Shown: piece after piece, positions 15,926-24,760 of the stretch | Layout: the number at the start of each line of letters is the position of its first letter | Position numbering within the stretch: position 1 is the first letter of the stretch | DNA from: Halobacteriales archaeon QS_1_68_20 | GTDB taxonomy: Archaea > Halobacteriota > Halobacteria > Halobacteriales > PXRE01 | Reading direction: 5' to 3' | Length of the DNA stretch: 64,000 bases | NCBI GenBank assembly: GCA_003021085.1 | Contig: PXRE01000011.1 | Span: forward strand, 61,526-125,525 | Notes under the pieces: generated by a model | What the model saw: the letters and a program-made list of their open reading frames with translations, nothing else | Databases searched by the model: none | Told to the model about the DNA's origin: nothing | Made by a program: the position numbers and the translations under genes

Positions 15926-17719
15926 CTACTCGCCGTCGACGTCGGCCAGTTCGTCGACGAAGTTCCCGTAGACGCCCACGGCGCGCTGGACGGGGTCGCC
16001 CGACGCGAAGTCGAGGTCCAGGCGGGCAAGCAGGTCCACGGGGTACTCGCTCGTCCCGGCGCTGAGGAAGTCGCGGTAGGCGTCGGGGTCGAGGTCACCC
16101 TCGCGGAGGCGGCGGGCCACCGCGATGCCGCCGGAGATGCCCAGCACGTAGAGGTACCCCGCGAACGGCCGGCGGCCGAGTGCCTGGCGCATCCAGGCCC
16201 GGCGGGCCGGCCCGTCCGGGGCTACCGGCCGGAACTCGGCCTCGACCTCGCCGTACAGGTCGTCCAGGCGGTCGGCGCCGGGTTCCTCGCCGTCGTCCAG
16301 CAGGTCGTACACCGACTCCACGAACGTCAGCCAGCGGGCGGCCCTGAACAGCGAGAGGTGGCTCAGCCAGGCGTCGACGAGGTGCGCTCGGAACGCCGGC
16401 CCACGGGTCGCCAGCAGGTGCTCGACCAGCAACGTCTCGTGGCAGTAACTGGGAATCTCGCCGAGGTGGTCGGGCAACTCGCCGTAGACCGTCGGCTGGG
16501 CCTCGGCGGCCAGCGACTGGTGGACCGCGTGGCCGAGTTCGTGCGCGAACAGGAACAGCGACTCCAGGTCGTCGTGGTAGTTCAGGTGGACGAACGGCCC
16601 GCCGCCGGGGACGGCGAAACTGGCGCCTTTCATCTCGGTCTGCTTGTGCTCGGTCTCGTAGACGTCGACGCGGTCCGCCTCGAGAATCCGGCGGACGCGA
16701 CGCTGGTAGGCCTCGGACAGCGGTTCGACGGCGGCGAGGATCAGGTCCGCCGCTTCGTCGTAGGGAATCTCGGGGCGCTCGCCGTCGACCAGCGGCCGCT
16801 GGACGTCCCAGGGCCGGACGTTCTCGATCCCGTCGTGGTCGGCCAGCAGGTCGAACCGCCGGTGGTAGGGGTCGAGGTTCTCCCGGACCGTCGGCGCGAG
16901 GGCGTCGTACACCTCCCGGGGGAGCGTGCCGCCGAGGGCCATCGCCAGCGCGTCGTCGTAGTTCCGGACGGCCGCCCGCCGGGCGTGGCTCCGCAGGTGG
17001 TCGACGAACCCCTGGGCGTGGGCGTGGCGATTCCGGGCGAGCGCCTCGTCGTAGGCCTCGTAGACCCGCCGCCGGAACGCCCGGTCGGGGTGGGCCAACA
17101 GGCGCTCGCGGGTCTGGGCCGTCACCGTCCGCTGTTCGCCGTCGGGCGTCTCGACGGTCGGCGGGTCGAAGTCGCGGTTCTTCAGCGTCCTGAGGAACCG
17201 CCGGGGGGCCTCCACGGAGGGCTGCAATTGCGAGAGGACGCGCTCCACCCCGGGCGAGCGGGTGTGGTCGGCCCGCCGGAGCACGTCGTCGAGGAGGTGG
17301 TCGTACTGCGCCAGGTCGTCGTGGCTGGCGACCAGCGACTCGACGCGCTCCCGGCCGGCCGCCTGGACGGCGGGTTCGATGGCGCTGGCGGCCTCGTCGA
17401 CCTCGGCCTTCAGCGAGTGGTACCGCGAGAGCCGCCCGCGCCAGTCCTCGTCGGTCGTGTCCTGGAGGACGTGGAGGCGCGCGCAGAGCCAGAGGACGTC
17501 CCTCCGGCGGTTCAGTTCGTCCCGCAGCGAGAGCGCCGCGGCGAGGGCCTCGCCGTCGAGATCGCTCTCGGCCAGGGCGTCGGCGCGGTCGGCCAGCGTC
17601 TCGACCCGGCCGGCGACGGCGTCGTACTCGGCGTCCCAGTCTTCCGGAGACTCGAAGAGTCGACCGAGGTCCCACCTGTACCGCTCGGGGACCTCGTCCC
17701 TGCTCGGAACGGTGACCAT
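15926..17719 (-). CDS. pepF: Oligoendopeptidase F (M3B metallopeptidase)
   Basis: The 597-residue cytoplasmic protein has the M3 zinc motif HELGH at 393-397 within FLFAHELGHAVHQSLA, followed by a downstream Glu region (GEIPSYCHETLLVEHLL), the third ligand site of thimet-type peptidases. The length and the RDFLSAGTSEYPVDLL end match PepF, which degrades short peptides. It begins at ATG 17719; no operon partner is clear. Confidence 0.92.
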   Translation of the reverse strand: MVTVPSRDEVPERYRWDLGRLFESPEDWDAEYDAVAGRVETLADRADALAESDLDGEALAAALSLRDELNRRRDVLWLCARLHVLQDTTDEDWRGRLSRYHSLKAEVDEAASAIEPAVQAAGRERVESLVASHDDLAQYDHLLDDVLRRADHTRSPGVERVLSQLQPSVEAPRRFLRTLKNRDFDPPTVETPDGEQRTVTAQTRERLLAHPDRAFRRRVYEAYDEALARNRHAHAQGFVDHLRSHARRAAVRNYDDALAMALGGTLPREVYDALAPTVRENLDPYHRRFDLLADHDGIENVRPWDVQRPLVDGERPEIPYDEAADLILAAVEPLSEAYQRRVRRILEADRVDVYETEHKQTEMKGASFAVPGGGPFVHLNYHDDLESLFLFAHELGHAVHQSLAAEAQPTVYGELPDHLGEIPSYCHETLLVEHLLATRGPAFRAHLVDAWLSHLSLFRAARWLTFVESVYDLLDDGEEPGADRLDDLYGEVEAEFRPVAPDGPARRAWMRQALGRRPFAGYLYVLGISGGIAVARRLREGDLDPDAYRDFLSAGTSEYPVDLLARLDLDFASGDPVQRAVGVYGNFVDELADVDGE

Positions 17720-17831
17720 CGCCGGGGGTTCACCCGGGGACGTGAAAGGGGTAGGGGTCGGCGCGATACCTGCACGTCGTCGCTCGTGTTTGCGTAGCCC
17801 CGTGCGTGTTGCTCCTGGCGACCGCGGGTCT

Positions 17832-18515
17832 TCACTCGGGCGCGACGCCGACGGTCAGTAGCGTCCCGAGTTCCCGGTACCGCTCGACCATCGCCTCGCG
17901 GGTCTCCCAGTTCTCCGTCGGGAACTCCTCGGCGGGCGGAATCTCCGTCTCCCGATCCGGGACGTTGTCCTGCTCGGCGACCCACAGTCCCGCGTCGCGG
18001 AACGCCTCGCGGTAGTCGTCGCCGCTCCACAGCGTCATGTCGACGTCGATTCGCTCTTGCCACTCGTGGGAGTGGACGTTCTCCTCGTAGTAGTTCACCG
18101 CGCAGTAGAACGTTCCGCCGGGCCGCAGGACGCGCCGGATCTCCTCCAGCGTCCGGTGTGGATCGTGGGCGTAGTAGAACGCCTCCATCGAGAATACGTG
18201 GTCGACGCTGTCCGCCTCGAACGGGAGGTGCCCGAAGTCACCGCGGAGGAAGGCGATCCGGTCGTCCTCGGTGTACCCCCGGGCGTTCGCCAGCATCGCG
18301 GGCGAGGCGTCCAGGCCGTAGGCCCGGCCGATGCCCTTCGTCTCCCGGAGTGCGCGCAGGGCGTAACCGGACCCCGTGCCGAGGTCCAGCACCGTCTCGC
18401 CCGCCTCCACGGGCATCCGGGCCAGCGCGTGCCTGGCGGTGTGCCAGTGGCGTTCCTCCATCCCCCTGTCGCGGCCGTCCTCGGCCCACTGGTCGAACTC
18501 CTCGCGGACGCTCAT
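17832..18515 (-). CDS. Class I SAM-dependent methyltransferase
   Basis: The 227-residue protein shows the Rossmann SAM-binding motif VLDLGTGSGYALRAL (from about residue 42), motif II YGLDASPAMLANARG, and a SVDHVFSMEAFYYAHDPHRT motif, typical of the UbiE/methyltransferase-11 fold. Residues near the C-terminus (YYEENVHSHEWQERIDVDM) are seen in haloarchaeal relatives of unknown substrate. It stands alone, with an AT-rich promoter area upstream. Confidence 0.85.
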   Translation of the reverse strand: MSVREEFDQWAEDGRDRGMEERHWHTARHALARMPVEAGETVLDLGTGSGYALRALRETKGIGRAYGLDASPAMLANARGYTEDDRIAFLRGDFGHLPFEADSVDHVFSMEAFYYAHDPHRTLEEIRRVLRPGGTFYCAVNYYEENVHSHEWQERIDVDMTLWSGDDYREAFRDAGLWVAEQDNVPDRETEIPPAEEFPTENWETREAMVERYRELGTLLTVGVAPE

Positions 18516-18604
18516 GGGTGTGTCGTGGCTCCTCCCGGGGAAAACGCTTTAGAAAGCGGCCGGGACCTACGAGGAGGAACTGGACGCTCACCCCCGGTTC
18601 GTTC

Positions 18605-18640
18605 AAGATATTTATACTATAGCGGGAGTATATAAAAGGA
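18605..18640 (+). promoter_or_regulatory. Strong TATA-type promoter without an obvious gene
   Basis: ATATTTATACTATAGCGGG then AGTATATAAAAGG forms back-to-back TATA-like elements with a short inverted repeat (TATACT at 18613, AGTATA at 18627). The plus-strand element should start RNA near 18660. The only frame there (from GTG 18655) is strongly basic and not haloarchaeal in character. The minus element could serve the methyltransferase. The rest of 18516-18869 holds a GC-rich stretch in which I see no gene. Confidence 0.4.
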
Positions 18641-18869
18641 GTTCCCGACCCTCCGTGCGAATATTTTCACCGACCCGCCCGGGTCCGCGAGACCCTCACG
18701 TCCGAGGTGACCGTGCGCGAGGTCGGTTCAGGGGCAGGGGGCCCGAAGTTGCTGATCTCCTGACGACACAGCCCAGCAATCGGGGGGCAGTTTGGGCACT
18801 CAGTGGGACCGCTCGACCACGCCGCAGTCGGTCGGTAAGGTTATAGTAGGGGATGCGTAAGCGGCCGGT

Positions 18870-19739
18870 ATGTCGGAAACGATGGACCGAGAGTCCCTCC
18901 CGGCGGGGCGGACGGCCGCGATTACCGCGGTCGTCGCGCTCGTCACGGGAGCGACCGGCCGGGTCGTCCCCCTGCCTGGCCTCCCGTCGCTCGACCTGGC
19001 GGCCGGCCTGGCCGTCCCGCTCGCGCTCCTGTTCGGTGTCGCAGGCGCGCTCGCGGTGGCCGCCGGCGTCGTCCTCGGGGCGGCGGCCACGTTCTCGCTG
19101 TCGTGGCTGACGGCTCTCGACGCGGCCGCGTACGCCGCCCTCGCGTACGTCGGCTACCGCCTCTGGGGCGTCCTCCCGGCGGTCGCCACCGGCGAGGACC
19201 CCACCCTCCGGTCGCGCGAGCAGTGGGTCGAGTTCGCCGCCGTGACCCTGCTGGCAGGGGTGACCGGCGTGGCCGTCCTCGCGTGGGGTACCCTCGTCCT
19301 CTGGGGTGGGTTCTTCCACGCCGCCGTCCTCCGGGAACTGGCGGTGGTCCTCCTCTCGACGATGGTGGTCGGCCCCGCGGTGATCCACCCTGCGACTGCG
19401 CGCCTCGACGCCCTGGCGGACTACCGCGACCGCACTCCGCTGGCCCGCGGCACCGGCGCGTTCCGGGGCTGTGTGGTCGTCCCCGTGGCCTGGATCCTCG
19501 CGGGATCAGTGGTTAGCCTCGTGCTGGGACTCGCCCAGCTCGTCGGCACCCAGACGTTCGTCCGGCACGGGTACGGCGACCTCGTGGTCCTGTTCGATCC
19601 GGCGGTCGTCGGCGCCGGCGGCCGGCGGATCCTGGTCGTCGCCGGGGCCGCGACGCTGGCGCTGGTCGCGGCCACCTACGCACCGACCGACAGAGAACCG
19701 AGTACGGAGCAGTCGACGCCGACGCCCCGAGACGCATGA
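18870..19739 (+). CDS. Polytopic membrane protein, unknown function
   Basis: The 289-residue protein has about seven or eight hydrophobic helices beginning near residue 14 (TAAITAVVALVTGATG) and ends in a polar tail. A GGTTATAG box lies about 27 bases before ATG 18870, consistent with a nearly leaderless mRNA. It overlaps the next gene by four bases (ATGA), forming an operon with the gluconate-dehydrogenase-like pair, so it may be the membrane anchor or electron-transfer partner; this is inference, since no heme or quinone motif is visible. Confidence 0.7.
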   Translation: MSETMDRESLPAGRTAAITAVVALVTGATGRVVPLPGLPSLDLAAGLAVPLALLFGVAGALAVAAGVVLGAAATFSLSWLTALDAAAYAALAYVGYRLWGVLPAVATGEDPTLRSREQWVEFAAVTLLAGVTGVAVLAWGTLVLWGGFFHAAVLRELAVVLLSTMVVGPAVIHPATARLDALADYRDRTPLARGTGAFRGCVVVPVAWILAGSVVSLVLGLAQLVGTQTFVRHGYGDLVVLFDPAVVGAGGRRILVVAGAATLALVAATYAPTDREPSTEQSTPTPRDA

Positions 19740-20278
19740 CGCTCACGCTCACTCGCCGCGACGCCGTGGCCGCGTTGGTCGCCGGGAGCGTCGGCGTCGG
19801 TGCGCCGGCGCTCGTCGTCTCCGAGGACGACGACCCCGCCACCGGGTCGGGGGACCTCTCGGGGGCGGACGTCTCCACGCTGGTCGCGTTGGCCGAGATC
19901 GTCTACCCCTCGGAAGTAGAAGCGACCCAGCGGTTCGTCCGAACGTACGCCGGCAACTTCCCCGAGGACCGCCAGTCTGCGGTGGCCGAGGCCGTCGGCT
20001 TGCTGGACGACGGCGCCAGGCGGTACGCGGGCCGGGACTTCGCGGACCTGCCGGCGGCCCAGCGGGGCGCGGTCCTCCGCCGGATGGGCGTCGACACGGT
20101 CGAATCGGACCCGACGGGGAGCGCTCCCGCGCGCGTCCGCTACCACCTCGTGAACAGCCTCCTCTACGCGCTATTCACGACGCCACGAGGGAGCGAACTC
20201 GTCGGCATCCAGAACCCGAAGGGATACCCGGGCGGGTACGAGTCACAGACCCGGGCGCCGGAGGACGATGACGGGTAG
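19736..20278 (+). CDS. Gluconate 2-dehydrogenase subunit 3-like Tat protein
   Basis: The 180-residue protein has a Tat signal (TLTRRDAVAALVAGSVGVG) and a domain of the gluconate 2-dehydrogenase subunit 3 family (VALAEIVYPSEVEATQRFVR, then LLYALFTTPRGSELVGIQNP and PGGYES). In bacteria this small subunit escorts the flavin-containing large subunit across the membrane. The start overlaps the membrane-protein gene and its end overlaps the GMC gene, so the three are co-translated. The partner is the next gene. Confidence 0.85.
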   Translation: MTLTLTRRDAVAALVAGSVGVGAPALVVSEDDDPATGSGDLSGADVSTLVALAEIVYPSEVEATQRFVRTYAGNFPEDRQSAVAEAVGLLDDGARRYAGRDFADLPAAQRGAVLRRMGVDTVESDPTGSAPARVRYHLVNSLLYALFTTPRGSELVGIQNPKGYPGGYESQTRAPEDDDG

Positions 20279-21914
20279 CGACGTCGACCGGACGCCCTCG
20301 CCGCGGGCCGACCTGTGCATCGTCGGTGCGGGCGTGGCCGGCGCGCTGGTGGGCCACAGGCTGGCGGAACGCGGCTACGACGTCGTCTTTCTGGAGGCCG
20401 GCGAGCGGTTCGACCCCGCGGATCGCCTCCAGCAGATGGAGCAGGCCCTCCGGCCCGAACACGACCCCACCGACATCTGGAACATGGGCGGGCCGCGGGA
20501 CCGCTACAGCGTCTCCGGCGAGATCGACTCGTACGCGCTCAACGAGCGCCGCGTCAAGGGCGTCGGCGGGACGACCCTCCACTGGCTGGGGACGACGCCC
20601 CGTCTGCACCCGCGGGACTTCGAACTCCGGTCGCGCCACGGCGTCGGCGTCGACTGGCCGATCAGTTACAGCGACCTCCAGCCGTACTACGCGGCGGCCG
20701 AACGCGCGATGGGCGTCGCGGGCGAGGACGGCGGGTCGGGACCGCCGCGCGAGGAGCCGTACCCGCTCTCGGCGTTCCCGGAGAGCCACTCAGACGGCCT
20801 CTTCGAGGCCGCCTGCGAGCGCCTGGGGATCACCCTGCGCCCGTGCCCGCAGGCGCGCAACTCCGAGGCGTACGACGGCCGGAGCCAGTGCATCGGCTAC
20901 GGCACCTGTAGCCCGGTGTGTCCCTCCGGAGCGAAGTACAGCGGCGACGTCCACGCCAGGCGGGCCGAGGCGGAAGGTGCCCGGGTCATCGACCGCGTGG
21001 CCGTCGAGCAACTGGAACACGACCGGGACGGGTCGACCGTCACCGCCGCGCAGTACGTCACGCCCGACGGGACCCGCCACCGCCAGGAGGCCCGCCACTT
21101 CGTCGTCGCCGCCGGCGGCGTGGAGACCCCGCGGCTCCTGTTGCTCTCGAAGTCCGAGCAGTACCTCGACGGCCTCGCCAACTCCAGCGGCGCCGTCGGC
21201 CGGTACTTCATGGAGCACCCGGCCGTCCGGACGACCGCGCGCATCGACAGCGAGACCAACCCCGAACCCATCGGCTTCCTCACCCGGATCAGCGAGCACT
21301 TCTACGACACCGGCGACGCCCCGCCGGGCAGCATCATGCTGAAGTTCAGCCACTCGGACCCGCCCTCGCCCACCCAGCACGCCCTCGGCGGCGGGAACCT
21401 CACCTCCGTGGACGACGCCGCCGAGGCGGTCGTCGGGGTCGAGTGGGGCGACGACCTGCTGGAGGGGTTCGACGCCGCCAACCGGACCCTCTGGATCGGC
21501 GGCAACCTGGAGATGCTCCCGGAGAAGGACAACTACGTCGGACTGGACACCGACACGACCGACGAGTTCGGCAACCCAGTCCCTGACGTGTCCTTCGGCG
21601 TCGGGCCCTACGGCCGGGCCACCGCAGAGCGCGCCCTGGAGGTAGAGCGAACCATCCTGGAGGAGGCCGGCGGCGAGGTGGTCGGCCAGACGGACCCCGC
21701 GGACCCGAACTTCCTCTCGCACCACATGGGGAGCACCCGGATGGGGACCGACCCCGGGGACAGCGTCGTGAACCCGCGCCTGCGGACCCACGACCTGGAG
21801 AACTGCTGGATCGTCAGTAGCAGTGTGTTCCCGACGTGTGGCGCGGCGAATCCGACGTTGACGATTGCGGCGCTGGCGTTGCGGGCCGTGGAGGACTTGC
21901 GGGACGTGTTGTAG
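20268..21914 (+). CDS. GMC-family FAD dehydrogenase (gluconate dehydrogenase-like large subunit)
   Basis: The 548-residue protein starts with an FAD-binding motif DLCIVGAGVAGALVGHRLAE and shows GMC features: VKGVGGTTLHWLGTTPR, the cysteine-rich CIGYGTCSPVCPSGAKY, and a C-terminal GAANPTLTIAALALRAVEDL. The conserved active-site region lies in HHMGSTRMGTDP. It lacks a Tat signal and would be exported piggy-back with the small subunit (family knowledge). It probably oxidises a sugar, polyol or sugar acid; the substrate cannot be read. It overlaps the small-subunit gene by 11 bases. Confidence 0.88.
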   Translation: MTGSDVDRTPSPRADLCIVGAGVAGALVGHRLAERGYDVVFLEAGERFDPADRLQQMEQALRPEHDPTDIWNMGGPRDRYSVSGEIDSYALNERRVKGVGGTTLHWLGTTPRLHPRDFELRSRHGVGVDWPISYSDLQPYYAAAERAMGVAGEDGGSGPPREEPYPLSAFPESHSDGLFEAACERLGITLRPCPQARNSEAYDGRSQCIGYGTCSPVCPSGAKYSGDVHARRAEAEGARVIDRVAVEQLEHDRDGSTVTAAQYVTPDGTRHRQEARHFVVAAGGVETPRLLLLSKSEQYLDGLANSSGAVGRYFMEHPAVRTTARIDSETNPEPIGFLTRISEHFYDTGDAPPGSIMLKFSHSDPPSPTQHALGGGNLTSVDDAAEAVVGVEWGDDLLEGFDAANRTLWIGGNLEMLPEKDNYVGLDTDTTDEFGNPVPDVSFGVGPYGRATAERALEVERTILEEAGGEVVGQTDPADPNFLSHHMGSTRMGTDPGDSVVNPRLRTHDLENCWIVSSSVFPTCGAANPTLTIAALALRAVEDLRDVL

Positions 21915-22170
21915 GGCGGTTGCTTGCTCGGTAGGCCGCTAGACGTTCTTGGCGGCCCATCAGGTCAATCCTCGGGGGGTGTCGAGTTGGAATGCTGAAA
22001 TCTGTGTGGCCGACCGTCGCCGTTGTCGGTGCGGTCGTAGTTTCCATCCGTCTGTGGGGTTTTCGGGGGATGTGACACGTTGAGGCCATCGCAGTGCGTT
22101 CTCGGGGAGGAGATTCATAAAGGACAGTCCCTTATCTTCAAATGTAGTGACGCCCACATCACCAGTCGAA

Positions 22171-22881
22171 ATGAAGAGGTTCGACTGGATACGGAGTGTA
22201 GGAAAATCGTCTATAACATCTGCTGCAGGTGTTGTGCCGATTTTGGTGGCGGTGCTCCAGACGACGGATCTGGGAGTGACCGAGTCGTTACTGCTCTTCT
22301 TAGTCTTCGGTGTCTCCGGCCTCTTCATAGTCATTTCCATGATGGAACGAGACCTCGAAGAGAACATCGGGGATCTACAGTCAGATCTAAACAAAGGGTT
22401 CGATAGAGTAGTCGACGCTATCGAGGAGAGTCCAGACGGATCAGAATCCGGGGAGGACGAAGAAATGAGGACCGACGGGTCCGGGTTGCCCGACGAGACC
22501 GATGAGAAAATCGAGGCAGAAATCGAGCCTTCCGGGAGCGGAGCCTTTGGAGGAATGCTTGCGGGTGGTGCCGCCGGATTACCGTTCGGGCCGGCAGGAG
22601 TCGTCGTTGGGGGCATTCTAGGGGGCCTGATCGGTAACGAAATTGAATACCAAAACCTGAAAGAACAGGAGCAGGCGAGACTCAAGGACGCCGCCTACGA
22701 CGCTCTCTTTCGGCATACTGGTCTCAGACAGAATACAATCGAACTCATCGACATTACTGGCCCCCGAAACACTGAGAACAGCAACTGGCACTTCGATTTT
22801 CGGGAACGAGGGCGTCAGCACAAACATCGAGTCGAACTCGACCCAGAATCGAAAGTCTGGACCCATCAGCGTATAGAATAG
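22171..22881 (+). CDS. Membrane protein with glycine-zipper segment, unknown
   Basis: From ATG 22171 the product has 236 residues: two N-terminal hydrophobic helices (SSITSAAGVVPILVAVLQTT and LLLFLVFGVSGLFIVISMME), an acidic linker, and a glycine-zipper-like hydrophobic stretch (GGMLAGGAAGLPFGPAG onward), then a soluble C-terminal domain. GTG 22147 is a possible earlier start. Its base composition is less GC-rich than its neighbours, marking the beginning of an island. Family not recognised. Confidence 0.65.
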   Translation: MKRFDWIRSVGKSSITSAAGVVPILVAVLQTTDLGVTESLLLFLVFGVSGLFIVISMMERDLEENIGDLQSDLNKGFDRVVDAIEESPDGSESGEDEEMRTDGSGLPDETDEKIEAEIEPSGSGAFGGMLAGGAAGLPFGPAGVVVGGILGGLIGNEIEYQNLKEQEQARLKDAAYDALFRHTGLRQNTIELIDITGPRNTENSNWHFDFRERGRQHKHRVELDPESKVWTHQRIE

Positions 22882-22965
22882 ACGGGATTTCACGCCAATT
22901 GCGTTCCGAACGTCGGAATCGTTTTCACCCTCTGACCGATTTTTCACTGATGGTATATTTCATCC

Positions 22966-23241
22966 TTATCTGTCGTCCTCGTGCGCCGGTTCCAGATCAT
23001 CCGCATCCATATCCCCAGCGAGGTACGCCTCACCTTGCTCGGTGATCGAATAGACACCGTTGCCCAGGTTCTGGACGAGACCGTAGACGGCTAGCTTCTT
23101 GCAACGGGTGTTGACGTAGGTCCGACTGAATCGGATTCGCCAATCGTCGGCCATCGCTTTCGGCGCCGTAGGACCTTCTTCGTTGAGAAACTCCAGAATG
23201 CGGTCGTCAGCTCCGGTCATCCACTCCGCCGCAAGTCGCAT
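22966..23241 (-). CDS. PhiH1-type winged-helix repressor
   Basis: This 91-residue protein (MRLAAEWMTGADDRILEFLN) belongs to the small winged-helix family related to the repressor of halovirus PhiH1. The helix-turn-helix is around PTAPKAMADDWRIRFSRTYV and the wing around YGLVQNLGNGVYSITEQG. Such genes are common in haloarchaeal accessory islands and may be virus- or plasmid-derived. The next entry describes a possible operator. The surroundings (22-25.6 kb) are AT-richer and full of gene remnants. Confidence 0.85.
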   Translation of the reverse strand: MRLAAEWMTGADDRILEFLNEEGPTAPKAMADDWRIRFSRTYVNTRCKKLAVYGLVQNLGNGVYSITEQGEAYLAGDMDADDLEPAHEDDR

Positions 23242-23340
23242 AGTTTGCTTTCTTTCCTTCGAGCCTTTTAGCCGCCGGAAAGACCAATTAGATACCTAAA
23301 AGACCACTAGCAATCTAGAAGTTAACTATATGGTCTATTA
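23242..23340 (-). promoter_or_regulatory. Promoter and candidate operator of the PhiH1-type repressor
   Basis: Upstream of ATG 23241 a CTAAAAGG TATA-like box is followed further upstream by two direct copies of TGGTCTTT (plus-strand AAAGACCA at 23279 and 23299, 20 bases apart) and a related TGGTCT in the other orientation at 23331. The 20-base spacing places both on one DNA face, which fits repressor binding (inference). Confidence 0.4.
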
Positions 23341-23539
23341 GATGGGTATAGGAACTACAGGGGGGGGGGGTGGATGCAGGCTAACCGGGAGAACGTTCCG
23401 ATTGGCGAAATCGGATGGTTGCTGCCTACCGTCTGGATTCCCTCCTCTGGGAGGATCAACACATGCTTTCGAACAGCATCAGCTACCAGAACTCGATCCC
23501 AGCGTTGTCACCGCGCACCAACCACTACCCCACGAACCG

Positions 23540-23690
23540 ATGACTGACCTAGACGTATCCGCCGGTACGTGCCCGATCTGCGACGCAGAAATCGAGGCAG
23601 TCCGCAAACCGGATTCCGGTCACGTACGTCCTCAACCCCTGCGGGCACCAACTTGACGAACACGTTTTCGTGGACCTCTTCGAGGACTGA
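23540..23690 (+). pseudogene. Frameshifted small zinc-finger protein
   Basis: ATG 23540 opens a frame with a CPIC knuckle (GTCPICDAEIEAVRKPDSG). One base out of frame the sequence continues YVLNPCGHQLDEHVFVDLF and ends at TGA 23688. Joined, the two parts make a roughly 50-residue CxxC...CGH zinc protein of the type common in halophiles. The break is near 23620. The poly-G run at 23360-23370 upstream lies outside any gene. Confidence 0.6.
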
Positions 23691-23719
23691 GCGGCCACAA
23701 CCCACGACGACCGGGACCG

Positions 23720-23850
23720 TCAGTCGTCGGACTCGGCGACGTCGAGCAGGAAGTCGGTTTCGACGTACACGATTACGCCCCGCCGTCCTCGTCGGCGTCG
23801 GTCGGTCCGCGCTCGTTTTCGACGTCGGCACGGGTGGTGATGGTCTAATT
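23720..23850 (-). pseudogene. Remnant of a VapBC toxin-antitoxin pair
   Basis: On the minus strand the tail of an antitoxin-like frame (ITTRADVENERGPTDADEDG then GA, stop 23773-23775) is followed at once by GTG 23770 reading VYVETDFLLDVAESDD and a stop at 23720. The latter is the characteristic first strand of a PIN-domain toxin (YVETDFLL, with the first catalytic Asp). Both are truncated, so nothing functional remains. Confidence 0.55.
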
Positions 23851-23852
23851 CT

Positions 23853-24269
23853 TCACGCAACCCGATCGGCGATCCGGACCCCGACTGTTTCGACGAACAC
23901 GACGAGTCCCCGGTTGTCGCCTTCGTTGTCGCCGCCCCACTCGTATTCGTCCGTTCGGGGGTCGCCGGTTTCGTCGTCAGCTATCGCCGTCAGCCGGCCG
24001 GGCTTGTTCAGGAGCGAACTCTCCTCCCAACTGATCACCTCGTCGGCCGGAACGCGAACTGCCAGCTCCAGCGTAGGTTCGGACTCCCCGCCCGGCGTCC
24101 AGCGGACCGTCACGTCGACGGCGTGGTCACGCTCGTTGTCGATGTGGAGGTCCGGGAGCGAGTAGTCCTCCGGGGGGTCGGTTTCTGTGTCGTCGGAGGG
24201 GGTGAGTTGCGTGCAACCTGCGAGCGCGGCCAGGCTTCCGGCCAGCAATCTACGTCTGGCGCAGTTCAT
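23853..24269 (-). CDS. Tat lipoprotein, paralogue 1
   Basis: The 138-residue product has a Tat lipoprotein signal (ARRRLLAGSLAALAGC, lipidated Cys19). The mature part has one beta-rich domain (LPDLHIDNERDHAVDVTVRW) repeated in the next two genes, so this is a tandem family. It probably sits on the outer face of the membrane. Function unknown; the domain resembles small haloarchaeal surface lipoproteins with an Ig-like fold. Confidence 0.75.
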   Translation of the reverse strand: MNCARRRLLAGSLAALAGCTQLTPSDDTETDPPEDYSLPDLHIDNERDHAVDVTVRWTPGGESEPTLELAVRVPADEVISWEESSLLNKPGRLTAIADDETGDPRTDEYEWGGDNEGDNRGLVVFVETVGVRIADRVA

Positions 24270-24285
24270 GGTATTCTCGTTCCGG

Positions 24286-24693
24286 TCAGGAGACGGGTTG
24301 TTGCACTACTATTTCGTCTTCTTTAACGAGTACGAGTATTCCACGGTTGTCGTCGATTGTGTCGCCTCCCCAGTTGTCTTCCGCCTGTTCGGTTTCGCCC
24401 GTTCCATCGTCGACGGTCACCGTTACGTGCCCGGACTCGTCGAGGAGCTGATTGTCGTCCCACTCGATTGCTTCCTGGGGCGCGATGCGGACGGCCAACT
24501 CCAGCGAGGGATCACTTTGTCCCTCGGGAACGAGCGTCACCGTCACGGCGACGGTGCGGTCACGTTTGTTATTTATTCGAAGATCAGTGAGTGAGTGGGG
24601 ATTCGGGGTTTCGTCGTCGCCGGAGATGGATTGAGTGCATCCCGCCAGCAGGACCAGTGACCCGGCGAGTACGTCACGCCTGCCCCATGCCAT
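24286..24693 (-). CDS. Tat lipoprotein, paralogue 2
   Basis: The 135-residue product has the Tat lipobox (GRRDVLAGSLVLLAGC, Cys19) and a mature domain (LTDLRINNKRDRTVAVTVTL) homologous to paralogue 1 and nearly identical over long stretches to the broken paralogue 3. Its end (VLVKEDEIVVQQPVS) is shared with paralogue 3, showing recent duplication. No catalytic motif is seen. Confidence 0.75.
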   Translation of the reverse strand: MAWGRRDVLAGSLVLLAGCTQSISGDDETPNPHSLTDLRINNKRDRTVAVTVTLVPEGQSDPSLELAVRIAPQEAIEWDDNQLLDESGHVTVTVDDGTGETEQAEDNWGGDTIDDNRGILVLVKEDEIVVQQPVS

Positions 24694-24760
24694 AGATTTT
24701 GAAACTGAACAATCTGGTATAAACGTTGGGTGAAGCGTTCGTCGGGGTCCGCGGGTTCGA

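Noticed and set aside
23340-23380. Poly-G run as a quadruplex or recombination site
   Set aside because: A single run of about ten G without repeats; nothing else supports a function.
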